Source of the DNA: Flaccisagitta enflata
Taxonomy: Eukaryota > Chaetognatha > Sagittoidea > Aphragmophora
Direction of reading: 5' to 3'
DNA: 64,000 bases
Assembly: GCA_965153355.1 (NCBI GenBank)
Contig: OZ231126.1
Location: 22,320,001 to 22,384,000 of the forward strand
Shown here: piece by piece, positions 12,749-39,500 of the stretch
How positions within the stretch are numbered: the first letter of the stretch is position 1
Layout: every line of letters starts with the position of its first letter
Program-made: the position numbers and the translations under genes
Notes under the pieces: model-generated
Told to the model about the DNA's origin: nothing
The model's input: the letters and a program-made list of their open reading frames with translations, nothing else
Database searches by the model: none

Positions 12749-12788
12749 GACTCACGACTCACGACTCACGACTCACGACTCACGATTC
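12749..12788. repeat. (GACTCAC)n heptamer mini-array
   Basis: Five tandem copies of a 7 bp unit (GACTCAC) next to the 3' end of the following HINE-like copy. Confidence 0.85.
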
Positions 12789-12812
12789 GTGAGTTTGTAC
12801 ATTGATTAAACC

Positions 12813-13023
12813 ATTTTTAGTCACGAACTCGCGACTCTGTAAGAGACTTTGTCCCTCCGTTCGTCCTTCCGTCCGTCCATGATGCTCAAGCGGAAAAGTG
12901 AGAAAATGCGTATGCCGTAATTGTAAAAGTGTGTAAGTGTGAGTATGTGGAGGAAGGAGGGGTTGTAAGCCCCTGCCCATCCGTCCGCGATGATTTCAAG
13001 ACTCCCGGGCTACTCGATTCTTT
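12813..13023 (-). mobile_element. Degenerate HINE-like element
   Basis: Minus-strand copy: the 3' end TTTTTAGTCACGAACTCGCG sits at the low coordinate, then a GTCC array, then GCCCCTGCCCATCCGTCCGCG near the 5' end. The terminal AACAAG is degraded. Confidence 0.6.
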
Positions 13024-13477
13024 TTGAGAAATCATGATTTGGACAAAAGCTGTATCACAGTGGTAGTTATAATGCAACGACCGAGCATATTTCATCCAAG
13101 CCTACTCGACCACCTAAAACCAGCCAAATCAGCTATAGCTGGCGCACCAGCGTCTCAGATGGCAAGGTCTACATGGCGCAGATTATCCCACCCATGGCGT
13201 CTAAAAATATGGTTTGTGGAGTTGGTAGAGTTAATGTTCTCGAAGACGTAGTAGATCTGTTTTTACCCATGGTACACCATCGACCTCCTTACCCCCTTCC
13301 CCCCCCCCATTCTGTCTTTCATTTTCTTTTTTTTTCCCCAGCCATTCCTTCTTTTCCTTTTCTCCCTTCTGCGCTCCATTCTTTAAAGTACGTCGTATTC
13401 TTTTTACGACATCGGGCCTAAAGTCATTTGTGGAGTCATCAGCTTAACGCAGAAACGATATAATGGCAGTCCTAAAG

Positions 13478-13478
<1 letters not shown>
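13024..13478. other. No gene recognised
   Basis: Open frames are short and lack splice or domain support. Contains a pyrimidine-rich patch around 13290-13380. Confidence 0.4.

Positions 13479-13555
<77 letters not shown>
13479..13555. repeat. (CT)n microsatellite
   Basis: Uninterrupted CT dinucleotide tract. Confidence 0.97.
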
Positions 13556-13780
13556 ACACATACACTATGACGGCAGCAGCTGGTGACAGAGCTGGAATGA
13601 GGGTCGTTTAACGGTTTTTTCTCCTTCGTTATATCCATCTCAATCTACTCTCTAGTTCTTTCTCTCTTCCTGTATTTTTTCCTCAATGCCTTTTTTGAAA
13701 CCTTGATTTATTTCTTTTTCAACTTAGGCCTTAAAACTGACAATTTATACAGCTCCATTACTAGAATAAGTGCGTCTATA

Positions 13781-13935
<155 letters not shown>

Positions 13936-14207
13936 TCCATTCCACGTTCGCTGCAGCCGCAGCAGAATGTCCATAATCTTCCTGTGCAGAAGCTGCCGTC
14001 ACCGTTCCTGCCGCTGCTGAGACCTTTTTTATGTGAGGCGGCAGGAGCAGCTGCCTTTTCTCATTTCGGTGGGCGTCGCCGGTCCGTCTCCTCCAGGAGC
14101 GCTGCCTGTCTTATCGCCTGCCGTCGCTGGAACGTAAGACGGAGGTATAGAGCGCTGGGAAGGGAAGGGGGGAGGAGGGAAATGGAAAAAAGAAGAGGAT
14201 AAGAAAA

Positions 14208-14407
14208 ACAAGCCCAACAGGGCTACAGTCGCGTGCTGCACTTAAGCTCTTCACAAATAATTGCTTAATTACATGTTTACATAATTGCAATTTGAAATTA
14301 CCTTACACATGTTGGTAAAGCTATATTTCCTTCTGGACGGCTGACTGACCAATGCAATGAACCGACCTACGTACCAAGTTCCTGACCCGCGTGCACGAGC
14401 CCTAAAA
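14208..14407 (+). mobile_element. Degenerate HINE-like element
   Basis: 5' AACAAGCCCAACAGGGC and AGTCGCGTGC. A weak GACC core, and a 3' end CGCGTGCACGAGCCCTAAAAA with a decayed hairpin. Confidence 0.65.
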
Positions 14408-14511
14408 AGGGCGTAAACGCATCAGCGTGGTTTGCGGCGGTTGGACAATGAAGAAGTGAAAAAGATGTAGAAGAAGTGAAAAGAAGAAAGGAAAAAGAAA
14501 CAAAATGGAAA

Positions 14512-14622
<111 letters not shown>

Positions 14623-15387
14623 CAGCAGAGAAATGCAATTTACATGTGACCCGAAATTTTATATGGGAGAAATAACGATCGCCTCCGGAATCGGAAATGG
14701 CTCGGAAACGCCTTTGATAAAAAGTGAAATGGGAAATTGGAAAAAATTATGGGCTTCGGGGTATCAGGACTGGTGGAGCGGAAAGGTTACAGTCCTATGG
14801 ACTGGGGTAGAGGGTAGTGGGTGTAAGGACAGGGTTTGTTTTGACTGGAGTTCGGACTGAGATAACGAGTGCAAGGACTTGGAACGTAGGAATAAGATAA
14901 CATGGTAAAATAAGTTACTGAAGTACTGAAATCAGTAAAATGAATAGGTAAAATAAGTACTGAATTCGTAACCTCAAGGATGTAGGCGACTAAAGTAGAT
15001 ATTTCAAAAAGAATCGTGTTGCGGGAACTAGGGAGAAAGTATGCGGGTGCAGGATAGATGTGGCATTTAAAGCGATGTTAGTATCAATGACCTAATTTGC
15101 ATAATGAAGTTTTAAGATTTCTGTTTTTTAAAAATGACCAGCATTTGAGCTAAACCCAATTGGAATATATGCTTAATATCAAATTGCTGTTTTAGCTAAG
15201 TGTAGGATAGAAAAAAAACTTCCTATGTGTAAAAAAAAATCGTTTTAGCATTATCTGTTTTGAATTCTTAAAAAAGAGATGTTTACAATGTATGTAACAT
15301 AGTGTGAAAATACATGAAGAAGCAGAAATCCTGCGCATTCCTCCCTAAGATAATCGTGATCCCTGAGAGAATGGTCTACCGCTGAAC

Positions 15388-16413
15388 CTGGTCGTCGCTC
15401 TGCGGCAGTGCCATGTCGGCCGAGTACGACGTATTGAGGACCCTAATAGCCCAGCTTGCCAATCGGTAAGGCCCGTACAGTTTAGTCTTGATTAATCTCA
15501 TTATCTTCGAATGATGCAGAAAAATATGATTGGCGTCATTTAAATGTATGATAAACTTTTTAGTGTAAATGTGGGTTTGTTATAATTCTTATTTAGCTGG
15601 ATGAGCAATTGTATTTTAAAGTTATTGATTCATAAGCTTTCAATTTTTTGTTTCATTGCTTTAAAGTATCTTTTTTCAGTTTTGTCTTTCGTTTTCTCTT
15701 TATTGCCAATGGCACCTTTATCAGTTTAGGTGTACCTTCTGTTTCTACCTTCTGTTTCTATGTTAATGACACCTTAATCAAATTACCTTGTCTGTCAGCA
15801 GTTTCTTGTCCACTCTGATGACAACAAAGTCTTTGTCAACCGACATCCACTTTTCGGGGTTCTTTGGAGTGAGTCTCGATTGCCTGGAAAATTTCACCAT
15901 GAATTGATCACTAACATACTTAATTCATCACTAACATGCTGATTACTAAAATCCTCGATTGATTACTTATTGTCTTTAAAGTCTACCAGGTATGTTCTGA
16001 ATTTGATTTAAAAGCTTTCAATGGTTTGAGGCAGAAGGACTGACTGACAAACATTCATATTGATTAAAGGAATTCGGATTTCATCAGTCAAATTCTTATT
16101 TGCATACTGCAGTTGATTACCTAGCAGAAGTTTCGTTCAAGAAGGCCCAAGTAAAGTTTTCCGGCGGACCTGGAGGATTGGCTTCCACTCGACAACGCAC
16201 TCGATAATATCCATCATCTTCCTCCTCTTCCTCCTCCTCTTCCTCTTCATTCCCCCTCATCCTCATCATCATCGTCTTCCTCTTCCTCCTCTTTGGTCTT
16301 GGCTTCCTTTTCTCGATTGAATTTAGCGTCTGTGGCGATGATGGAATTCTTCCTTTCCTTTCCTCCTCCTCCTCCTCCTCCCCCGCCGCCTCTTTTCGAA
16401 ACCGCTTTACCAC
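15388..16413 (-). CDS. Possible Ig-like domain gene fragment (spliced, minus strand, incomplete)
   Basis: Three minus-strand pieces join in phase. Piece one ends at 16121 and carries YYRVRCRVEANPPG and NFTWAF, the Cys-x-V-x-A-N-P-P...W pattern of an Ig-fold B/C strand region; its donor is GTAATC in phase 2. Piece two is 15787-15883 with a CCAG acceptor and a GTAATT donor; it encodes PKNPEKWMSVDKDFVVIRVD. Piece three is 15388-15486, containing YGPYR, with a weak acceptor. Upstream of the Ig-like part the frame stays open but is acidic and low-complexity, so the true exon start is unclear. The second Ig cysteine expected in a YxC motif is replaced by Leu. This may be a decayed gene, a real but divergent Ig protein, or a chance alignment. 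Phase agreement across two introns is the best support. Confidence 0.4.
15787..15883 (-). CDS. Exon of the possible Ig-like gene fragment
   Basis: 97 nt: one base completing a phase-2 codon, then 32 full codons, bounded by TTTTCCAG and GTAATTTG. It is the cleanest of the three candidate exons, and its phases match both neighbours. Confidence 0.45.
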
Positions 16414-16957
16414 CCTTCTTTCCTCCCCTTAAACCCACTCTACCCTTCTTTCCTCCTCCCCCACCTCCTCCACCTCTTCAAAAACTGTAACGGCCGCAGC
16501 ACACGCCGTATTTGTTGAAAATCGGCAGCATAGGGAATCGGGGCGGATTTTTTTTGATTGTATAGGGGCCCGGCATTCCTCTACTGGCCCCTGGACCTGA
16601 AGAGTGGTAATCACTACTCAAAAAGAGTGACTGAGGAAGCTTTATGCACTTGAAAGTAAAGACAAAGAGCACAGCGCCGAAATGTTGCAAGTGCAGCAAT
16701 TTAGCAAGTGTAGCAATTTACCATGCAAACAATCAATTATTGGTACAAATTTTCTTTCGTTGATAAAACACAGACTTCGTGGGGAATCGGCAAATCAACT
16801 TAATATAATATATCCAAAGAAATGTCAACCATTTATCATTTGCATCTGGAGAGATAGAAATTGTTGGGAAAAAATGAGCGAGAAACAAATGTAAGCAAAT
16901 AAGTAGATCGAAAGTAAAAGCTCAGTCAATGTCGGAAAACCGGATATATGAATAAAT

Positions 16958-17026
16958 GACGAGGCCGGATGGACGGCTAAGCGGCTACCTCTGACTCTGT
17001 CACGACTGAGTGGGCAGGGGCTATGA
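16958..17026 (+). mobile_element. 5' end fragment of a HINE-like element
   Basis: GAGGCCGGATGGACGGCTA ... GAGTGGGCAGGGGC resembles the 5' region of the family; core and 3' end are absent. Directly followed by a family 2 element. Confidence 0.5.
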
Positions 17027-17028
17027 TG

Positions 17029-17480
17029 AACAAGTCATCCAAAGATCGCACATGGTCAGCGGTACCCGGTGCCCTGCTTGGAGTGATTAGCTGTAGAATT
17101 GGAGTGAGAGCAGGGCAGCGGCCCCAAAGGGCCGATGTCCTGTAGGACACAGGGGTGAATTTCCAGACATCCTTAGAGGGCATATTTGAGGCCTTGGTAG
17201 CAGCTTTCTTTGTTATTCAATAGGAATTTTGCATTTTTTTCAATTTCTCCCCAATTTACCATGTTATATAATGGGAACTTTATGTTTTTTCTCAATTTTC
17301 ATCAATTTTCTATGTTATTCAACATATTTTGTCAATTTCCTATGTTATTCAATGGGAATTTAAGGCTTGAGAAGCTTCGAGGGGGGGGGGGAAGTATGGA
17401 CGGATGGCTGTATGGACGTCTGGAAATTCACCCCTGTGTCCTACAGGACATCGGCCCTTTGGGGCCGCTGCCCAAAAAGG
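17029..17480 (+). mobile_element. Dispersed element family 2
   Basis: Starts AACAAGTCATCC, then GGTCAGCGGTACCC. Long inverted arms GGGCAGCGGCCCCAAAGGGC and its complement near the right end; inner arms carry GATGTCCTGTAGGACACAGG. The core is AT-rich with repeated CAATTTxCxATGTTAT units. It ends CTGCCCAAAAAGG. Same plan as the HINE-like family: AACAAG start, terminal hairpin, A run. Confidence 0.7.
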
Positions 17481-17609
17481 TAACTAGGGCGGAGGACTAG
17501 GAGGAAGTAAATATGGGACCAAGGGACCGACCGATTAATCAACCAATCGAGGTATCGACGAACTCTCTAAATGGGATTAAGAGTCGCGTAGTAAGTGTCA
17601 TCGTATTGA

Positions 17610-17690
17610 AACAAGTGACGCGGGGTCACAATATCGTTGCGGACGGGTGGGCAGGGGCATCCAACTCCCAGCCTCACCCTAACCTCCCTC
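17610..17690 (+). mobile_element. 5' part of a HINE-like element
   Basis: AACAAGTGACGCGGGGTCAC followed by GTTGCGGACGGGTGGGCAGG. The 3' half is missing. A 3'-like piece (GACC array and AGAGTCGCGTAG) lies just upstream at 17515-17593. Confidence 0.5.
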
Positions 17691-17722
17691 CAACACACAC
17701 ACACAATACCTACTGCAGCATA

Positions 17723-17933
17723 AACAAGGCCGGATACACGGCAACCAGTTGCGGAAGGGTGGGCATGGGCGGAAATGCGCGTTTTCCCACTTTTCAACTC
17801 GAGCATGACGGACAAAGCCTCTTATAGAGTTGCGTGTCCGCAACTGAAAATGCGCGTTTTTCGCGTTTTCAACTCGAGCGTGACGGACCGACGGACGGAC
17901 AAAGCCTCATTGAGTTGAGTGTCCGCAACTAAG
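17723..17933 (+). mobile_element. HINE-like element, GTTGCGG variant, with duplicated 3' end
   Basis: 5' AACAAGGCCGGATACACGGC with AGTTGCGGA. The first 3' hairpin AGTTGCGTGTCCGCAACT is at about 17827-17845. A second core and 3' end follow, ending GTCCGCAACTAAGA. The hairpin arm TCCGCAAC is complementary to the 5' motif. This copy also shows the uninterrupted order at the hAT-like insertion site (TTTTCAACTCGAG). Confidence 0.78.
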
Positions 17934-17946
17934 ATTGAAAAAGAAA

Positions 17947-18577
17947 AACAAGTCATCCACGGATCGCACATGGTCAGCGGTACCCGATGCCCTGCTTGGA
18001 GTGATTAGCTGATAAAGTTGAGTGAGAGCAAGGCAGAGGCCTGAGAGAGCATATTTGAGGGACATGTGTGAATTTCACGTCCTGAGGCACATTTGGGAAT
18101 TTTGGTATTTTTTCCAATTTTTTTGTCAATTTTCCATGTTATTCAATGGGAACTTGAGGTCTGAGAGGCTGGATATAAGGCCCAAGATGCTGGATTAGAG
18201 GCCAAAGAGGCTGGATTTGAGGCCTGAGAGGCTGGATTTGAGGCCCAAGAGGCTGGATTTGAGGCCCGAGAGGCGGAATTTGAGGCCTGAGAGGCTGGAT
18301 TTGAGGCCTGAGAGGCGGATTGAGGCCTGGGAGACTGATTTTGAGGCCTGAGATTGATTTGAGGCCTGGGAGAGGCTAAATTGGAGGCCTGAGAGGTTGG
18401 ATTTGAGGCCTGAGAGGCTGGATTTGGGAAGTTTGCATTTTGTCAATTTTCCATGTTATTCAATGGGAATTTGAGGCTTGAGAAGCATCAGAGGGAGGGG
18501 AACAGATACGTACGTATGGAAATTCACCCCTGTGTCCTACAGGACATCGGCCCTTTGGGGCTGCTGCCCAAAAAAGG
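17947..18577 (+). mobile_element. Dispersed element family 2 with a 20-21 bp minisatellite core
   Basis: Starts AACAAGTCATCCACGGATCG. The core (about 18170-18430) is a degenerate tandem array of GAGGCCTGAGAGGCTGGATT units. It ends with CCTGTGTCCTACAGGACATC and GGGCTGCTGCCCAAAAAAGG. The outer left arm is partly decayed. Confidence 0.72.
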
Positions 18578-19160
18578 AGCAGAGAAACCTTACACTTCAA
18601 ATGTTTTCCTTTGGCACACATTTGCTTGAAGATTGAGAGTACTGCCACTCAAATGCTGATCATATTTATACTTCGAGTCGCATCACCAACTTGCCGAACG
18701 CATTTGCATTGCATTGCATCACGTTTTTCGCCGCGAATCGTCCAACGCACAACCAGAGTCCCACGTTCTTATCACAATCAGTGATCACGTTTGATTTTTA
18801 AATCGAGGATCTCATTCGATCACGCTTGATATCGATGCACTCAACCGCTCTCGCCTCGGAAGCTCGGTACATATATCGGATGCGAGTCGCAGGACCCAAG
18901 TCATCGACCTCTCTTGCTGTCAAAGTATACCATCTTACCAACACCATCTTAATTTTCGTCAAACTTCCCTTCCCTTCCCGCTCTTGTTCATCTTCACTAA
19001 CAACCCGTCACCATCCTTCCCATCTTTACATGCCAGGATCCCTAATTCCTCCTTCCCTTCTTAATGTGCAGAGGACCTTGTCCATTACTGCTAAAACCAC
19101 CCAACAAGGGGGGGGGGATCAAGAAGCCATTGATCACAATCCTTCAAATTCCTTCAATCC
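18578..19160. other. No gene recognised
   Basis: A frame is open over 18826-19167 but lacks domain or splice support. Region otherwise unremarkable. Confidence 0.4.
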
Positions 19161-19280
19161 TTTTTAGGTGCGACAAAGCACCTCTATAACTGGCTGTGTC
19201 CGTTGGTCTGTCGGTCTGTCGGGTAACGCATTCGTTCGACGATCCACACGTCGCACCTTATTGGCCTACTTGGCCTTGTT
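19161..19280 (-). mobile_element. HINE-like element, GGTGCGAC variant
   Basis: In element orientation: 5' AACAAGGCCAAGTAGGCC with GGTGCGAC; 3' hairpin AGGTGCTTTGTCGCACCT followed by AAAAA. The arm GTCGCACC is the exact complement of the 5' motif. The core is short with GACA/GACC units. Confidence 0.75.
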
Positions 19281-19600
19281 CTCATCTAAATTCACCCTCG
19301 TTTCTGGACATAAATTCACAGACGACCAATTGATCAACATTCACAAACGAGCTATCAACATCCTTAATTCCTCTTCTTTATTCGCCACCATTCTTATCCA
19401 GTTATCCGCCTTCCCATCTTTATTCACCACCTCTCTTATCCAGTTATCCACCTTCCCATTTTTATTCATTACCGTTTTTATCCACCTTCCCATCTTTATC
19501 AATCACCATTCTTATCCACCTTCCCATCTTTATTCACCACCACTCTTATCCAGTTATCCATCTTCCCATCTTTATTTACCACCATCGTCAGTCTTAAAAT
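19281..19600. repeat. Degenerate tandem repeat of TTATCCACCTTCCCATCTTT type
   Basis: At about 19375-19585, units containing CCTTCCCATCTTTATTCACC and CTTATCCAGTTATCCACC recur five or six times with variation. The frame across it is not a supported gene. Confidence 0.7.
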
Positions 19601-19714
19601 TGGAACGCGTCGTTTTTTTTTTCGGTTTGATTCAACAAAAATTTCGACTGAAAATCTGAAAGTCCCCCTTTCACTGGCCGAGCGATTATTATGAACCAGT
19701 ACATGAAATGGAGA

Positions 19715-19905
<191 letters not shown>

Positions 19906-20002
19906 AAAAGAGAGAAACAAAAAAAGATAAGTGAACGATCAACGTGATGAGATGATGAAAAAAAAAAGACTTATTATGTAAAACGGTTTTTTCCCTCAAA
20001 GA

Positions 20003-20006
<4 letters not shown>

Positions 20007-20080
<74 letters not shown>
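20007..20080. repeat. (CT)n microsatellite
   Basis: Uninterrupted CT tract. Confidence 0.97.
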
Positions 20081-20082
<2 letters not shown>

Positions 20083-20344
20083 TCAGACTCACATGAAATT
20101 GTAAAAGATTCATCATTTTGTCAAATAATGATGTGCCTATACTTACGAAAGTGGATTCAAAAGTGAAATGTTTCTGCTTTTTTTGTCTCCATCACCGTCA
20201 TCATCATCATTGTCATCATCATCATCATCATAATCATCATCACCATCAACATCATTATCATCATCAGTTCCTTCCAGCCCACCCCACCACCATTTCAGTC
20301 TGTCGATATTCCTGACTATCAGGCCAGTATGTACTCTGTTCCAA

Positions 20345-20463
<119 letters not shown>

Positions 20464-20877
20464 GCCTATTTTTTTATCCATCGATTGGTTTTTAACTGAG
20501 ATAGAAAAGTTACCAACTATTGTTTTCATCACTTAACCTCTCTTTTTCACTCGCCTGCAAATATCCCACATCTTTCTCAGTGTTTTTCGTCAGCTCAACT
20601 TTTTCTCTTTTTCCTTGTCACAAGAGAAGGAAAATGGGCTAGTAATAGAGGACGACGGCAAACAAATAAACAACAAACACTTGGAAACAAACACTAATGA
20701 ACGAACAACTGAACGACATGAAAACAATGAACGTTTTTTAACCTTTAACAATTAACTTACTTTTGTTTTTATCTGCTCACCCACAAGCTTTGATTTTCGA
20801 CGCAAACGATAACAGTAAACATACAAATTTGATACGCTCTGATTAAAAAAAAACTAACAAAAAAACAAAACAAAACA

Positions 20878-36062
<15,185 letters not shown>

Positions 36063-36252
36063 GTAGGTCGCGTTCATCCATTATCTCACTTAGCACTGAA
36101 ATTGTTAAAGCAAATATTTACTCAATCGCGCAACCTGCCAGTTTGGTCATCGAAAGGCGCATTTCTTAAAACTAATAAACATAACCAGGTTGAAAATGTT
36201 ATGATCTCTCTTACTAGCTGCACTCTCAAAATTGCTTATTTGTTTAAAAGTA

Positions 36253-36429
36253 CAGTTGAACCCCGCTCTAAGGGATTTCAGGGGACAAACAATTTTCTTT
36301 TGTAATAGGCGGACTTCTGCTATTGCCAACAAAGGAAATGAAAGAAACTAAGTTGAAGGCACCATGAATTTGCATCTGTTATAGGCGGAATTCCGTCGGT
36401 GGCGGGTACGTTAGAGCGGGCTTCAACTG
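36253..36429. mobile_element. 177 bp TA-flanked MITE (Tc1/mariner-like)
   Basis: Starts CAGTTGAACCCCGCTCTAAG and ends TTAGAGCGGGCTTCAACTG, with TA on both outer sides (36251-36252 and 36430-36431). No coding sequence. Confidence 0.85.
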
Positions 36430-36880
36430 TATTTGTCAATATGCAGCCAACCGCAGCGTGAATTTTAGTATTTGGTGAATGATTATATGATTTTTTTGAA
36501 TGCCCTTTTTATGGCCCATTTTGGCACGTTATGCATTTTCTTTATTGTCTTAAATACTCCATCCTTCTTCTGAAATGGGCCACTTGTTATGTTTTACATG
36601 TAAAAGATCTTTTTTTACGAATTGCAAATATATTGGTCGATATGGTATCTGATATGAGGTGGTCAACAAGAGAATTATTTTTTTGAATAGATCTCATGAT
36701 TACCATTCAGAAAATGGTGATATATTAATTATTGTTAGATGAACCTGAATTTGTTGAAGATTTTCATTTTCTCAAAAACATTTGTAAAGTTAAAATCTGA
36801 TACACAATGCCTCGAAAAGGGTGTCCTATGTAAGAACATGATGTTTTTATGTTTTATTTTTTCGAAATCGATTTGAGATA

Positions 36881-37519
36881 CAGTAGATTCCGTCTAGACT
36901 TGGGATAATGGGGGCAAGCATTGTGGGAAGACAAATAAAGCCAGGGGAGTGATATTTGGAATTGAACATAATCAACAGTTGATACTTAGTTTCTGATATT
37001 ATTCATGAATATTTCATATTTTAATACTGCATTTTTTGTATTTAGTAATATTTATGTTATCACTTGTAATTATCTTTTCCTGATATCTTAGATATTTTTC
37101 ATGTTTTATTATATAACATACATGTTTCAAAGAACAAACGAGCGATATTCAGAATAATACACTCAAAAAGAAAGTTATAAATTTATTTAAAGTAATGTTC
37201 CTGAAGAAATTTCAAACATTTGATATTTTTTATAATATAATACAGAATAGTTTATTAATAACTAATACATATAATATGCCATCTTTATAATTTATATTAG
37301 AAAAGGCTCAAATTAACACTAATTGATATTACCAACTGATATCAATATCTGACATTTCAAGAATTTAATAAAATTTAATCATAATGATCTTGAGGTTGAT
37401 ATCGTCTTTGAATGATCCACAATGATTCAATGAGACACACTTAAATATCAATCCCCTGGCTTCATTTATTTTTCCACAATTCTTGCCCCCGTTATCTCAA
37501 GTAAAGACGGAATCTACTG
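36881..37519. mobile_element. 639 bp TA-flanked MITE (Tc1/mariner-like)
   Basis: Inverted ends CAGTAGATTCCGTCTAGACT and AGTAAAGACGGAATCTACTG, with similarity continuing about 80 bp inward (GGGGGCAAG, AAATAAAGCCAGGGGA). TA on both outer sides (36879-36880 and 37520-37521). AT-rich interior, no transposase. Confidence 0.88.
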
Positions 37520-37768
37520 TATGTCGATTTCTTTATTTGTAACCGCCTTTGGACGCCCTGTATTAGAAATGGGTCACATCACAAATGACAAAATTGACGA
37601 TTTGAAAATTGAGCCGTTTTCCTAAATGTGCCCCATTAACACAACTCATCTGTCTAATTTTTTTTTTTTCGAGACAACGCCCTTGAGTCGATCGTCGATG
37701 TCGTAAAAAGGGAAGAAGGGTTAAGTCGATGGCAAATTATTGGGTTCAACAAACCCATTCGCAAATGG

Positions 37769-37844
37769 TTTTTGAATAGGCAATGATTCAAAAATGAGTT
37801 ACAAATATTTGTAACTCATTCTTGAATCATTGCCTATTCAAAAA
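37769..37844. repeat. 76 bp near-perfect palindrome
   Basis: Arms of 38 bp (left begins TTTTTGAATAGGCAATGATT) with one mismatch and no spacer; the centre is ACAAATATTTGT. Confidence 0.9.
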
Positions 37845-38109
37845 TTGATCGTGTTTACCCATCTGCTCATCTGACCTAACTTCCTTATTTCACATGTATA
37901 AGACATCATGAACAATCTGGTCTCGTTTGCAATTCACGAGAGGTCAAAATCGAAGTTCTTTTTTAGCCAAATTTGACTTTTTCTGGTGAATATGTATGTT
38001 ACCACGAGTGATTTAGTGAAAAAATCAATGCGAATTTGTATTCCAAAAAAAAGTTGTGAATGATTTTGGAAAAAAAAACAGAAATTTCCCTTTTCCCCCC
38101 CTTCTTCTG

Positions 38110-38184
38110 TCAAATTTCTTTCTTTTCTTCATTCTTTTTCATTCTTTCTTTCTGTTTTTTTTTTTGTCTTTCTTTCTTCCTGTC

Positions 38185-38256
<72 letters not shown>

Positions 38257-38757
38257 TTCTTTTTTCTTTTTTCTTTATTCTTCTGTCTTTCATTGTTTCA
38301 TGTTTCTTCTTGTTTTTCTTTCTCTCTTTCTTTCTTTCTTCTCTCTTTTTGTCTTTTCCTTCATTCTCTTTCTTTCTCTTCACTTTTCTTCTATTCTCTG
38401 CTTTCTGATCTTTTCTGATTGTTTCTTTCCTGTCTATTTCTTTTTCCTGTTTTATTATTTCTTTTTCTCTCTTTATTTCTTATTTTCTTTTCTTTCTTTC
38501 TCTCTATCTTTCTTTCTCTCATCTTCTTTCTCTCTATCTTCTCTCATCTTTCTTTCTTCTTTTCTTCTTCTTTTTTTTTCTTTTTTCTTTCTTTCTTTTT
38601 TTTCTTTCTTCTTTTCTTTCTTTCTTTCTATTTTTCTTTCTTCTCTTCTCTCTTTCCTTTTCTTTCTTCTTTCTCTTTCTTCTTTCCATCCTTCATATTT
38701 CTTTTCCCTCCCATCTTTCTTCTTTGCTCTCTTTCTTTCCATTTTTCTTCCTTTCTT

Positions 38758-38788
<31 letters not shown>

Positions 38789-39110
38789 TTTCTTTCTTTT
38801 AGTTCTTCTTTTCTTTTTTTTCTTTTTTCTTTTCTTCCCTCTTTCTTTCCATCTTCTTCTTTCTCTTTTCCATTCTTTCTTCTCTCTCTCTTTCTTTCTT
38901 CTTCTTTCTTTTTTTCTTCTTTCTTCTTTCTTTCTTTCTTTCCTTCTTTCTTTCTTTATTTCTTCTTTCTTTCTTCTCCTTCTCTTTCTTTTCTTTCTTC
39001 TTTCTTTCTTCTTTCTTCTTTCTTCTTTTTTTTGTTAAAAGCCAATGAAATTATATACAATAGAACAACAACATTAGTGGAAGTTCCACCATCGTCTGGC
39101 CTTTCTTTAA

Positions 39111-39179
<69 letters not shown>

Positions 39180-39276
39180 TTTCTTCCTTTCTTTCTTTCT
39201 TTCTTTTTCTTTCTTTCTTTTCTTTCTTTCCTTTTCTTTCTATCTTTCTTTCTTTCTACCTTTCTTTCTTTCTGTA
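38110..39276. repeat. (TTTC)n-rich pyrimidine tract, about 1.17 kb
   Basis: Almost pure C/T apart from a unique 80 bp island at 39035-39105. The long Phe/Leu/Ser frames are artefacts. Confidence 0.95.
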
Positions 39277-39362
39277 GAACTCGTACAGCTTGTGCACTTA
39301 GCAGCAGAGAACAAAGAACTTTCATGATTTCTGGCTGAAGAAATGAGTGTTACTATGGTTAC

Positions 39363-39500
39363 TGATAATTTTAGATTCGCATAGAAAATGAAAAATCCGA
39401 AAAATGAAAAACATCAGATGCTAGTAAAATGTCATAAGATGGATCTGATGTTTTTGAAAATGCGAATTTTTCCCCTCTGTTCTCATATTAAAATTATCCG
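39363..39500. repeat. MITE-like palindromic element with an inner hairpin (copy 2)
   Basis: Inverted ends GATAATTTTA / TAAAATTATC; internal TTCGCATAGAAAATGAAAAA and AAAATGCGAATTTTTCC; inner hairpin AACATCAGAT / ATCTGATGTT. Same layout as 975-1119 with a different hairpin sequence. Confidence 0.55.

Noticed and set aside
38060-39277. 405-residue Phe/Ser/Leu-rich frame resembling a membrane protein
   Set aside because: The sequence is a TTTC pyrimidine tract; the hydrophobicity comes from the repeat.
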